Below, one piece after another: positions 8,501 to 14,147 of a stretch of 14,410 bases of DNA. The DNA is taken from contig JAAYZQ010000152.1 of assembly GCA_012514775.1 (NCBI GenBank), positions 1 to 14,410 of the forward strand. Direction: 5' to 3'. Source of the DNA: Anaerolineaceae bacterium (GTDB taxonomy: Bacteria; Chloroflexota; Anaerolineae; JAAYZQ01). The notes under the pieces were generated by a model. That model had not been told where the DNA came from and made no database searches. It saw only the letters and a list, made by a program, of their open reading frames with translations. A program made the translations under genes and the position numbers. The stretch's first letter is position 1. Each line of letters opens with the position of its first letter.

Positions 8501-8941
8501 ATAGCCCGCCATGAAATCGCCGCGATAGAGGGCAGCAGCCGCTTCCAGGTCCTCCAGGCAGCGGGGACACACCTCCTCTCGGGGATGGGCGTGGCCTTCC
8601 CAGGCGCGCACCAGGCGCTGAAACTCGGCCACGTCCAGCCAGAGATCGGCCTGCGGGTCGATGCCCACCATCTGGCCGTCCACCGCCAGCCCTTCCCCTT
8701 CCAGGGCGCTCCGCAGCAAAGAGAGGTTGCGGCGCAGGATGGCCCTCGCCCGGGAGGGCTCCAACTCGGGCCACAGCAGGGCAACGAGGCTCTCACGCGT
8801 GAAACCAGCGCCCTCGTTCCTCAGCCGCGAAACGGCCAGGTAAGCGACGAGGGCCAGGATCTTGCGCGTATCGAACCGGAGCGGCACGCCGTCGCGTTCC
8901 AGGCGAGGCGGGCCAAGAAGGAACAACGCGAGCCTGGACAT
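5510..8941 (-). CDS. AfsR/SARP-like regulator: winged helix, BTAD, NB-ARC-type ATPase, TPR repeats
   Basis: This 1143-residue cytoplasmic regulator has the AfsR layout. Residues 1-100 form an OmpR-like winged helix and about 105-255 the bacterial transcriptional activation domain (FQRLVRAWEG, LYRGDFMAGY, ending EVELGLGPSPET). A Pro-rich linker leads to a STAND ATPase: FVGRRGEM at 289-296, Walker A GPGGIGKT at 315-322, Walker B LLLVLDN at 395-401, sensor-like LLVTSR at 428-433 and GMPLGL at 507-512. The rest, from about residue 600, is helical, with tetratricopeptide-like repeats clearest at about 750-1050 (SYEEAVARYEEVGDRWGLARALAYLGWIAE in part). Such proteins usually hold the DNA-binding part inactive until a signal reaches the repeats and nucleotide exchange occurs. 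A CPRC pair (Cys125, Cys128) lies in the BTAD. The ATG at 8941 has AGGAG 9 bases upstream and a TATAAT box just beyond. Targets and signal are unknown. Confidence 0.93.
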   Translation of the reverse strand: MSRLALFLLGPPRLERDGVPLRFDTRKILALVAYLAVSRLRNEGAGFTRESLVALLWPELEPSRARAILRRNLSLLRSALEGEGLAVDGQMVGIDPQADLWLDVAEFQRLVRAWEGHAHPREEVCPRCLEDLEAAAALYRGDFMAGYGLRDSAAYDDWQFFQAEELRRDLASALERLARGHSARGSQDSALLHARRWLSLDPLHEPAHRLLMELYARDGQRSAALRQYQECARILEVELGLGPSPETTALYEEIRTRPAAEPGPPPALVPETRDARPARHNLPAQPTPFVGRRGEMAEIQDLLNDPGCRLLTLLGPGGIGKTRLALQVAAELAEASPPGYRHGVFFVSLTPFETAEAVVSAVAEALGYSFHADAEGRTRAAPRAQLLDYVRQRQLLLVLDNFEHLLADGSDSLGFLTGLLAAAPGVKLLVTSRASLKVQGEHVYPLAGLRVPPELSARTAVADAEEALHGYSAVELFLQGARQVRPGFEMGDADLPHVAHICRLVEGMPLGLLLAAAWIEVLTPAEIAAEIQRSLDFLETGLRDVPERQRSIRAVFDHSWRLLDEREREVFAALSVFRRGFTREAAWEVCGAELRDLMSLVTKSLVIAPIPGRYELHELLRQYAAERLDQVAERGQAVRDAHSAHYCAELERWAVELRGAGQQQAMRELDLEIENGRAAWHWAVTRRHVAHLARAVDGIWLYHTWRLRHEEGEAAIGPAATSLEGMDSAEARRLRARLLILWSHFQVEMGRKRPALRAARQGTGLLRDLEQEGHDVRSELALAVIHRARLERYFDPNPLRAKRSYEEAVARYEEVGDRWGLARALAYLGWIAEHLGQYDKARRLCERSRAIRQQLGDRRGMADAMVSLGVICWVQGHLDEAEGLLRESLGIFRELDDWSRVAHAIKSLGEVLVRRGQFENGLALLESSSAIYDDLGQSYGVATLILFLAEARVHMGRYDEARDDALRGATITHENKHRWGEGFALLTNGMVALVRGHGSDALATLQAAADIFSEIKHPENRAWVLGPLGLAALRASNPALAQQSVLQALQTGVDLGAFMAVMYALPAAALLLAEEGAVERAVEVYACASRYGFVANSRWFHDVVERSLAAHVTRLPAETAAAARARGQSQDWKALAASLLPDF

Positions 8942-8961
8942 AGAACTGCTCTCCTGCCCTG

Positions 8962-8989
8962 ATTATACAGGGAGCGGGTCAGGATGCAA
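8962..8989 (-). promoter_or_regulatory. Promoter of the AfsR-like gene with two overlapping palindromes
   Basis: On the minus strand a perfect TATAAT (8962-8967) lies 16 bases from TTGCAT (8984-8989), a weak -35 match. Transcription would start near 8955, giving a very short leader that still holds the AGGAG site (8951-8955). The -10 box is framed by CCCTG/CAGGG (8957-8961 and 8968-8972). The -35 box is covered by the palindrome TGCAAGTTGCA (8985-8995). Either may be an operator, possibly for autoregulation; that is inference. Confidence 0.6.
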
Positions 8990-9052
8990 GTTGCACGCAC
9001 TGCCTTGCCGGTGTGTGCCCTGGTGTCAGCCACCTGCCGTTGTTGTCGTCCG

Positions 9053-9070
9053 TAACGCTTTTCTAAACGC
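9053..9070 (+). promoter_or_regulatory. Candidate direct-repeat site in the divergent regulatory region
   Basis: TAACGC (9053-9058) is followed by TAAACGC (9064-9070); the repeat starts lie 11 bases apart, about one helical turn. SARP-type activators are known to bind direct repeats on one face of the helix upstream of a -10 element. The site lies between the AfsR-like gene and the small protein gene at 9183. A possible but weak -10 (TAAACT, 9102-9107) is further downstream; no convincing -35 was found for the plus-strand gene. Confidence 0.25.
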
Positions 9071-9123
9071 CTGCCACAACCTTCCCGGCACGCCGGCCTG
9101 CTAAACTACGAGCGACCATTGGA

Positions 9124-9156
9124 TGCTGCTCCGGGCCGGCGCCTGGACGAGCAGCA
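9124..9156 (+). promoter_or_regulatory. Leader hairpin upstream of the small arginine-rich protein gene
   Basis: TGCTGCTC (9124-9131) pairs perfectly with GAGCAGCA (9149-9156). Inside, CGGGC (9132-9136) can pair with GCCTG (9141-9145) through one G-T pair, leaving a four-base loop and a three-base bulge. The hairpin ends 14 bases before the GGAGG ribosome-binding site at 9171-9175, so it would lie in the 5' leader of the 9183 gene if transcription starts further upstream. Whether it is regulatory or only stabilises the message is not shown. Confidence 0.4.
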
Positions 9157-9182
9157 GGAAACAGGACCGTGGAGGCAAAGAG

Positions 9183-9401
9183 ATGTATCACATAGCACCG
9201 CCAACCGTGATGTGCGACCTGGCAAGGCCGGATGACCGGCGTAGGTCGACGAGGGGCAGGCAGGCTGCCGCCGTCGCGCGGCGCCGCCGGCCGAGCTGGT
9301 GGCGGGCCGTCAGGGCCAGGCGCGCCCAGCCGGTAGCCAGCGCCAAGGAGCGGTGTGCCGGCGGTTCGTCCCTGGCCGGTTGCGATCCGCTCTGCCCGTA
9401 A
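9183..9401 (+). CDS. Small arginine-rich protein of unknown function
   Basis: This 72-residue protein begins MYHIAPPTVMCDLARPDD and has 15 arginines, including RRR at 19-21 and RRRR at 33-36, a WW pair at 39-40 and four cysteines (11, 58, 67, 71). No known domain is recognised and there is no signal peptide or membrane segment. Evidence that it is real: GGAGG at 9171-9175 with a 7-base spacer to the ATG, mostly G or C at third codon positions, and a perfect hairpin 10 bases after the TAA. The frame extends upstream to an ATG at 9123, but that start has no ribosome-binding site and lies at the base of the leader hairpin. The gene is divergent from the AfsR-like regulator. A nucleic-acid or membrane-surface role is conceivable from the charge, but that is a guess. 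Confidence 0.55.
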   Translation: MYHIAPPTVMCDLARPDDRRRSTRGRQAAAVARRRRPSWWRAVRARRAQPVASAKERCAGGSSLAGCDPLCP

Positions 9402-9410
9402 GGGATTAGG

Positions 9411-9444
9411 GCCGCCAGGCTCGGGGACCTGCGAGCCTGGCGGC
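9411..9444. terminator. Perfect 12-bp hairpin between convergent genes, probable bidirectional terminator
   Basis: GCCGCCAGGCTC (9411-9422) and GAGCCTGGCGGC (9433-9444) are exact reverse complements with a 10-base loop. The hairpin lies 10 bases after the stop of the plus-strand small gene (9401) and 13 bases after the stop of the minus-strand lipoprotein gene (9458). There is no clear U-tract on either strand, so it may act without one or as a 3' end-protecting structure. Confidence 0.7.
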
Positions 9445-9457
9445 ACTGTGACCCCCG

Positions 9458-10438
9458 TCAGGGCGCCCCATCCAGGCCCAGGTCCGCCAGGAAGAGGTTG
9501 TGGACGTAGGTTCGTGACAGGTCACCTTCGATGGTGGCAAAATACTCCAGGGCCCGGGCAGGGTCCATGAAGAAATCACCCCGCAGCAGCGCCTCGTCGA
9601 TCTCCTGATCATAGCCCCAGGGCGGGTTGGCACGGTCCTGGCCCCAGTCCTCGCCGTCAAAACTGGCCGGCAAGATGTGCCCTTTGTAGTCAAAGGGCTT
9701 GTCGAAAAGCTTCCCCGGCCCGATCTCCGAGCGGTGCTGCCATATAGTATCGTAGATGGGCACCAGCTCGTAGGCCACGTCTTTGTCTTTGATCCCCTCC
9801 GGAATCTCTGCCCGATCGCCGGCGCGATAGACGACCGTGCCGGGCACGAGGATCTGTGGTTTGCCATAGATGCCATGCCCATAGGTCTCGACCCAGACCG
9901 CCGGATGACCGTCCTCCAGGGTTGCCGGGACCTGCAGCCGGAGCGCACCCTTTTTCACCGAGCTGTCCACGGGGTACAGGTAGATGTGGCTGTGGGCCAG
10001 CGTCAGCAACGCCTGCGGGCGGCCGTAGGCCGAGCCGTCCCTGGCTACAACCACCTGCAGCGACTCCATGTCATTCTCGTGGCAGCCGTCCGACTGCTCG
10101 CACGGTTCCTCGGTGTAATCGCGAGGATGGTAGAGGGCGTAAAAGAGGAACCAGTGGCTTTCAGTCTCGGCGACGGCATAGTACACGTAGGCCGACAGAT
10201 CGCCTGCCGGCTGGTTCTCCCAGTTGTTGTTCCCGATCCAGTCGCCGTCCAGGTCGACGGCGGTTATATAGTCCTGGTCCGAGGCGGCCCCCTGGTAGAT
10301 CACGGGGGCATAGCGCCGCGCCAGCTCGTCGTGGCTGGCCGGCTCCTCTTCCAGGGCCGGCGGCGCGGGCACGGGCGGCGCTCCACAGCCGGCCAGCAGG
10401 GCCAGGACTAACAGGGCGAGCAGTCCGTTCTTGACCAT
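9458..10438 (-). CDS. Lipoprotein of unknown function, possible distant Vps62-like domain
   Basis: This 326-residue lipoprotein has a clear signal: a short basic N-terminus, the hydrophobic LLALLVLALLAGC, and lipidation Cys18, followed by a Pro/Glu-rich tether. It should be anchored outside the cytoplasmic membrane. The mature part starts RRYAPVIYQG and carries the striking stretch VDLDGDWIGNNNWEN (61-75), the segment HWFLFYALYHPRDY (95-108), CHENDMESLQVVV (119-131), LAHSHIYLY (148-156) and HPAVWVETYGHGIYG (178-192). Alternation of YAPV, WFFY-like, acidic E-L-V-V and HP-V-V-like segments vaguely recalls Vps62/DUF946-type proteins, but I cannot confirm homology. Cys113 and Cys119 could form a disulfide. 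The frame is open further upstream to 10570, inside the neighbouring gene, but the ATG at 10438 has GAGGA 7 bases before it and begins the signal peptide. It follows the maturase gene by 10 bases and is the last gene of the operon. Confidence 0.8.
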   Translation of the reverse strand: MVKNGLLALLVLALLAGCGAPPVPAPPALEEEPASHDELARRYAPVIYQGAASDQDYITAVDLDGDWIGNNNWENQPAGDLSAYVYYAVAETESHWFLFYALYHPRDYTEEPCEQSDGCHENDMESLQVVVARDGSAYGRPQALLTLAHSHIYLYPVDSSVKKGALRLQVPATLEDGHPAVWVETYGHGIYGKPQILVPGTVVYRAGDRAEIPEGIKDKDVAYELVPIYDTIWQHRSEIGPGKLFDKPFDYKGHILPASFDGEDWGQDRANPPWGYDQEIDEALLRGDFFMDPARALEYFATIEGDLSRTYVHNLFLADLGLDGAP

Positions 10439-10448
10439 TCTCCGGTCC

Positions 10449-11660
10449 TCACTTTTCGTGGTTCGCCAGGAAGCGCATGATGTCCGACGGCGGCCGCCGG
10501 GCCCGGATGGCAGCCGCCATAAACTGCATGGGCGCGTCGATGTGGCTGAAAAAGGCCTTGTACCCCTCACACAAATAGTTCAGCCGCCCTTGCTTGCCGG
10601 GCATGGACAAGGTGCGATCCTTCGGACAGCCCCCGTTGCAGGCAAAGCGCACCGGGCAGGCCTGGCAGACAGAAGGGAGTGCCTTGCGCTTGGCCTCTCC
10701 GAACCGCCGCTGCCTGGCCGATCGCACCATGTTGACCAGGGGCACGTCCTGGATGTTGCCCAGCCTGTGTGCCGGCTCGACAAAGTGATCGCAGGCGTAC
10801 AGGTCGCCGTTGTGCTCCATGGCCATGGCCTGGCCGCAGGTCTCCTGAAAGACGCACAGGCTCGGCGGCTGGCCCAGCCAGGCCGCCAGCGCAACGTCAA
10901 AGCTCTGCACAAAGACGCGCCCGACGTCGTGCCGCACCCATTCGTCGAATACGGCGATCAAAAAGTCGCCGTATTGCCTGCCGGTCACCGAGCGCCCGGT
11001 CACCCGGATGGCCTTTTGCGACCTGCCTCCCCTTTCTCGCTCGACGATGGGGATGAACTGCATGAACTGGGCCCCTACCTCGTCACGCAAGAAGCGGTAG
11101 ACGCGCAGCGGATCCCCGGCGTTGGCGGCGTGCACGCAGACCAGGACGTTATAGTCTACCGCGTGCTTTTTCAGGAGGGCCAGCCCGGCCATCACCCGCT
11201 GAAAGGTCGGCCCGCCTCCCTTGTCCACCCGGTGGGCGTCGTGCAGATCCTGGGGGCCGTCCAGGCTGACGCCCACCAGGAAGCGATGCCGCTTGAAAAA
11301 GCGGCACCAGGCCTCGTCGAGGAGCACAGCGTTGGTCTGGAACGCGTTGTCGATGCGCATGCCCGGCTTGCGGTACTGCTGCTGCAAGGCCACGGCACGC
11401 TGGAAAAAGTCCAGGCCCATCAACGCCGGCTCGCCGCCCTGCCAGGCGAAGGTGACCTCGGGCACCTCCTGGGCCTCGATGTACTGGCGCGTGAATTCGG
11501 CCAGCACCTCGTCTGACATGCGGAACTGACTGCCCGGGTAGAGCTTTTCCTTGGCCAGGTAGTAGCAGTAACCACAATCCAGGTTGCAGATGGGCCCCCG
11601 CGGCTTGAGCATGACGTGAAAAGCGAGGGGAGCCACCTGCTTTTCAGGATGCGAGGTCAT
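10449..11660 (-). CDS. Anaerobic sulfatase-maturating enzyme (radical SAM, SPASM domain)
   Basis: This 403-residue enzyme very probably converts a sulfatase active-site cysteine to C-alpha-formylglycine without oxygen. The radical SAM cluster is bound by Cys25, Cys29 and Cys32 (CNLDCGYCYY); QGGEP (74-78) is the SAM-binding GGEP motif. The SPASM domain carries eight cysteines (269, 275, 290, 332, 335, 341, 345, 364) with the spacing expected for the two auxiliary [4Fe-4S] clusters of characterised enzymes. Asp291, directly after Cys290 (YACDHF), sits where the catalytic base Asp of the characterised Clostridium enzyme lies, as I recall it. FQTNAVLLDE replaces the usual QTNG with QTNA. The ATG at 11660 overlaps the TGA of the upstream hydrolase gene (ATGA), which implies translational coupling and identifies the likely substrate. 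It acts in the cytoplasm on unfolded or newly made hydrolase. Confidence 0.93.
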   Translation of the reverse strand: MTSHPEKQVAPLAFHVMLKPRGPICNLDCGYCYYLAKEKLYPGSQFRMSDEVLAEFTRQYIEAQEVPEVTFAWQGGEPALMGLDFFQRAVALQQQYRKPGMRIDNAFQTNAVLLDEAWCRFFKRHRFLVGVSLDGPQDLHDAHRVDKGGGPTFQRVMAGLALLKKHAVDYNVLVCVHAANAGDPLRVYRFLRDEVGAQFMQFIPIVERERGGRSQKAIRVTGRSVTGRQYGDFLIAVFDEWVRHDVGRVFVQSFDVALAAWLGQPPSLCVFQETCGQAMAMEHNGDLYACDHFVEPAHRLGNIQDVPLVNMVRSARQRRFGEAKRKALPSVCQACPVRFACNGGCPKDRTLSMPGKQGRLNYLCEGYKAFFSHIDAPMQFMAAAIRARRPPSDIMRFLANHEK

Positions 11661-13168
11661 CCTTCACCTGCTTCCACAGATCGCCGGTACTCCTCTTGCA
11701 GGCCCAGCCGCTCGAACTGCTCGGGCGGCGCGTCATTCTCCACCATCAGGCGGATGAGGAGCTGGATCATGCGGGCTTCCACCTCCGGATCGTGGAGCGG
11801 ACGTTCCTGGCGGGGGTCGGCCGCCAGGTCAAAGAGCAACGTGCCAAAGGGATGGGCCTTGATCCAGGGGCGGGCCTCGATCTTGAGCGCGCGGATGCCC
11901 TTGCTAAAGCTGAAAGGCCCCGCCAGCTCGGCTGTGCGGAGCTCCTCCACGCTGAAACGAGAGCGGATGTGGGTGGGCATCAGCGTGTATTCGTAGAGGG
12001 GCTTGTTCTCCGGATTGGCGGGGGCGCGCATGTAGACGTAGCGCCCGTCGGTGACGTTCACGTGCCCACCGTGGACGCCAAAGAGCGCCGCCTGCCGCAC
12101 AGGCGCGTCCCGGGCGATGGTGCCGGCCAGGGGCAGGCCCTGCATGTCCTCCGGCAGAGGCAGCTCGAAAAACTCGAGCAGGGTCGCCGGAAAGTCGATC
12201 ATTTGCACCAGGCTTTGCCGCCGTGCACCCGGCCGGGGGCAGCGCGGATCGTGGATGAACAGTGGCGTGTGGGCATTCTCGTTATACCAGGGCTGCACGT
12301 TCTTGGCCCACCAGTCGTGCTCGCCGAGGAGGAACCCGTGGTCTGTGCAGACAACGAGCATGGTATCCTGCCACATCTCCAACTCGTCCATCAGATCCAG
12401 CACCTTGCCCAGGTGCTCATCGCACATGCTCATCAGCGCCGCGTATTCCAGGCGCAGGTGCTCCACCTCTTCCGGCGACTCGACGACGGGACCATACGAG
12501 GGCCAGTCGAGGAGCGGGCCGCGGTAGCCGTGGGGGTACAGGTCCTTGAACTTCTGGTGGGTGAAAAGGGGCTCGTGGGGATCAAAGGTCTCGATCTGGA
12601 GGAGCCAGTTGTCTGCCCCGTGGTTCGTGCGCATGAACTCCAGCCCCAACCTGAAGGTCTCGGCCTGGGGTTGGTCCTCGGGGGCCGGCATGTACTTGCG
12701 GTTGATCCAGTCCTGGACCCACATCCGCTGGGGCTGGTCGGGCGACTCTCTGCGCACCTTGGGCGGGGTATCCGGCGGCGGGTCGACCTGGCCCTTCCAT
12801 TGATCGGCTTCCTGGCCGCGAACCAGCTCGTAGCTCTCGTAGCGCGTGTGGTAGGTCGCGCCACCGTCCTCCCAGTAGTGGGCATGGTCGGTGATGAGGT
12901 GCGTGTAGACGCCGTTCTTGCGCAGGATCTCGGGCATGGAGTCGTCAAAGGGCTCGATGGGCCCCCAACTGCGGTGGAGAAAGTTGTACCGGCCTGTGTG
13001 CAGCTCCCGGCGCGCCGGCATGCAGGGCATGCTGCCCACGTAGCAGTTCTCAAAGAGCACGGTGCGTTCGGCCAGGCGCTCGAAATTGGGGGCGTGGACC
13101 CATTCGCAGCCATAGGGCGGCAGCATGTGCCGGTTGAGGGAATCGAACATGACGATGATGGCTTTCAT
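11657..13168 (-). CDS. Formylglycine-dependent sulfatase-superfamily hydrolase (Cys type)
   Basis: This 503-residue protein belongs to the sulfatase/alkaline phosphatase superfamily. It hydrolyses sulfate, or possibly phosphate/phosphonate, esters. The formylglycine signature is CMPARRELHTGR with Cys49. Metal and catalytic candidates are Asp9 (VMFDSLNRH), His198 (FDPHEP), Asp276-His277 (CTDHGFLLGEHDWWAKN) and Lys289. The first metal motif is D-S rather than the D-D of many sulfatases. The second is D-H, as in choline sulfatases and phosphonate monoester hydrolases. No signal peptide is present, so the enzyme appears cytoplasmic. The frame extends upstream to 13270, but the ATG at 13168 begins the conserved MKAIIVMFDS strand and has GGAG 8 bases before it. 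It lies 82 bases after a GDPD gene and overlaps its maturase gene. The natural substrate cannot be named. Confidence 0.93.
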   Translation of the reverse strand: MKAIIVMFDSLNRHMLPPYGCEWVHAPNFERLAERTVLFENCYVGSMPCMPARRELHTGRYNFLHRSWGPIEPFDDSMPEILRKNGVYTHLITDHAHYWEDGGATYHTRYESYELVRGQEADQWKGQVDPPPDTPPKVRRESPDQPQRMWVQDWINRKYMPAPEDQPQAETFRLGLEFMRTNHGADNWLLQIETFDPHEPLFTHQKFKDLYPHGYRGPLLDWPSYGPVVESPEEVEHLRLEYAALMSMCDEHLGKVLDLMDELEMWQDTMLVVCTDHGFLLGEHDWWAKNVQPWYNENAHTPLFIHDPRCPRPGARRQSLVQMIDFPATLLEFFELPLPEDMQGLPLAGTIARDAPVRQAALFGVHGGHVNVTDGRYVYMRAPANPENKPLYEYTLMPTHIRSRFSVEELRTAELAGPFSFSKGIRALKIEARPWIKAHPFGTLLFDLAADPRQERPLHDPEVEARMIQLLIRLMVENDAPPEQFERLGLQEEYRRSVEAGEG

Positions 13169-13250
13169 GCTCCGTTCTCCGCCTCGACGTTCTGTGATCG
13201 CTCTCCTGGGTTTGTCATCGTTGACTTGTGCCTTCCCTTCAGGCTGGTCT

Positions 13251-14147
13251 CTAGTACACGGTGGCCGCATCCAACACCTGGCTCAGGGCCGGGGCAGTAT
13301 TCGTCGTGATGCGGTCCACGCCCGCGGCCGCCAGCCGCCGGGCGAGGGCGACCCGCTCCGGCTTGCCGGCATCCAACGTCCAGGCATCCACCTCCACCCC
13401 GCGGTCGTGAAGAAAGCCGATCCAGTCAAAGCCGTCGTCCAGAGCCCGGGCCAGTAGCCCGGCGTGGATATACCAGATGGCGCCGGCCGGCGCCTGAGCC
13501 CACAGGGCTTCGGCCCGGGCGGCCAGGTAGGCGGCGGGTGGCCCCCAGCGCCGGGTGGCGAGGGGGTGATCGTCCCAGTAGCCGTAGGCGCCCCGGCGAA
13601 AGGGCGGCACCGACGCATCGTTCTCTTGGCCCATGTCCAGCTCCAGGTAGAGGAGGGGGTCAAAGCCCAGGGCCAGGTCCGGATCGAGGCGATGGAGCCG
13701 GCGCAGGGCCCAGTCGCTGGGACTGGTGACCCGCACTCGGTCTTTGACGGGTTGCAGGCTGGCGACCAGCCGGCCCAGCACCTCGTCGGAGGAATAGACG
13801 TCGGGCTTGAGATCGAGTTGTAGCTCGACCTGGCCAGGATAGGCGGCCAGCAGGTCAAGGGCCTGGGGCAACAGGCCGACCGGCACGCCGGTGGCCTTGC
13901 CCTGCAGCGCGTGCTCCAGGGCGGATACCTGTTCGGAGTCCAGGGCCGCGATAGGACCTGAGCCCGTGGTCTCGTCCTCCAGCATGGGGCCGTGCAGCAG
14001 GGCAAACTGGCCATCGGCCAGGAGCGAGATATCCACCTCGACGGCGAGGGCGCCGGCTTGCAGGCAGGCCAGCAGGGCGGGCAGAGAGCCCCGCGGATGG
14101 CTGTGATCGCGGTTGGCCGAATGGTGGACGAGCAGGATCGGTTTCAT
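13251..14147 (-). CDS. Glycerophosphodiester phosphodiesterase-like protein, divergent
   Basis: This 298-residue protein has the GDPD TIM-barrel pattern. Enzymes of this family split glycerophosphodiesters into sn-glycerol-3-phosphate and an alcohol using a metal ion. Visible family features are AGALAVEVDISLLADGQFAL (31-50) with metal ligands Glu37 and Asp39, LLHGPMLEDETTGSGPIAAL (50-69), LQLDLKPD (109-116) in place of the usual I-E-x-K, and the C-terminal VEVDAWTLDAG followed by AAGVDRITTNTAPAL. The N-terminal motif is atypical: VHHSANRDHSHPRGS replaces H-R-G...E-N, and His52 is followed by Gly rather than Asp. Activity on classic substrates is therefore uncertain. There is no signal peptide. 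The ATG at 14147 has AGGAG 7 bases upstream. The start overlaps the stop of a possible 37-residue ORF, and another GDPD gene ends 146 bases upstream. Confidence 0.82.
   Translation of the reverse strand: MKPILLVHHSANRDHSHPRGSLPALLACLQAGALAVEVDISLLADGQFALLHGPMLEDETTGSGPIAALDSEQVSALEHALQGKATGVPVGLLPQALDLLAAYPGQVELQLDLKPDVYSSDEVLGRLVASLQPVKDRVRVTSPSDWALRRLHRLDPDLALGFDPLLYLELDMGQENDASVPPFRRGAYGYWDDHPLATRRWGPPAAYLAARAEALWAQAPAGAIWYIHAGLLARALDDGFDWIGFLHDRGVEVDAWTLDAGKPERVALARRLAAAGVDRITTNTAPALSQVLDAATVY

Noticed and set aside
6011..8962. A 983-residue open frame on the plus strand opposite the AfsR-like gene
   Set aside because: It is a shadow of a GC-rich gene. The minus-strand product shows complete, ordered domains, while this frame has a repetitive Gln/Pro/Arg composition and no recognisable motif.
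9085..9096. CCGGC-AC-GCCGG inverted repeat in the divergent region
   Set aside because: Arms of only five G/C bases are common by chance in this GC-rich DNA, and no promoter element gives it meaning.
9063..9446. A 127-residue minus-strand frame in the divergent region
   Set aside because: It begins inside the terminator hairpin, lacks a ribosome-binding site and has a Pro/Arg/Gly-rich composition typical of a shadow. The plus-strand 72-residue frame has better signals.
10439..10570. Upstream extension of the lipoprotein frame to 10570
   Set aside because: It overlaps the maturase gene and would bury the lipoprotein signal peptide inside the chain.
13165..13218. A 17-residue frame (MTNPGERSQNVEAENGA) whose TGA overlaps the sulfatase ATG
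   Set aside because: There is no properly spaced ribosome-binding site and the frame is too short to distinguish from chance.
13169..13270. Upstream extension of the sulfatase frame to 13270
   Set aside because: It would overlap the end of the GDPD gene and add a non-conserved, Arg-rich stretch before the conserved MKAIIVMFDS strand, which has its own ribosome-binding site.
11696..13309. A 537-residue open frame on the plus strand opposite the sulfatase-like gene
   Set aside because: The minus-strand frame carries the formylglycine signature and metal motifs; this one has none and extends past both ends of the real gene.
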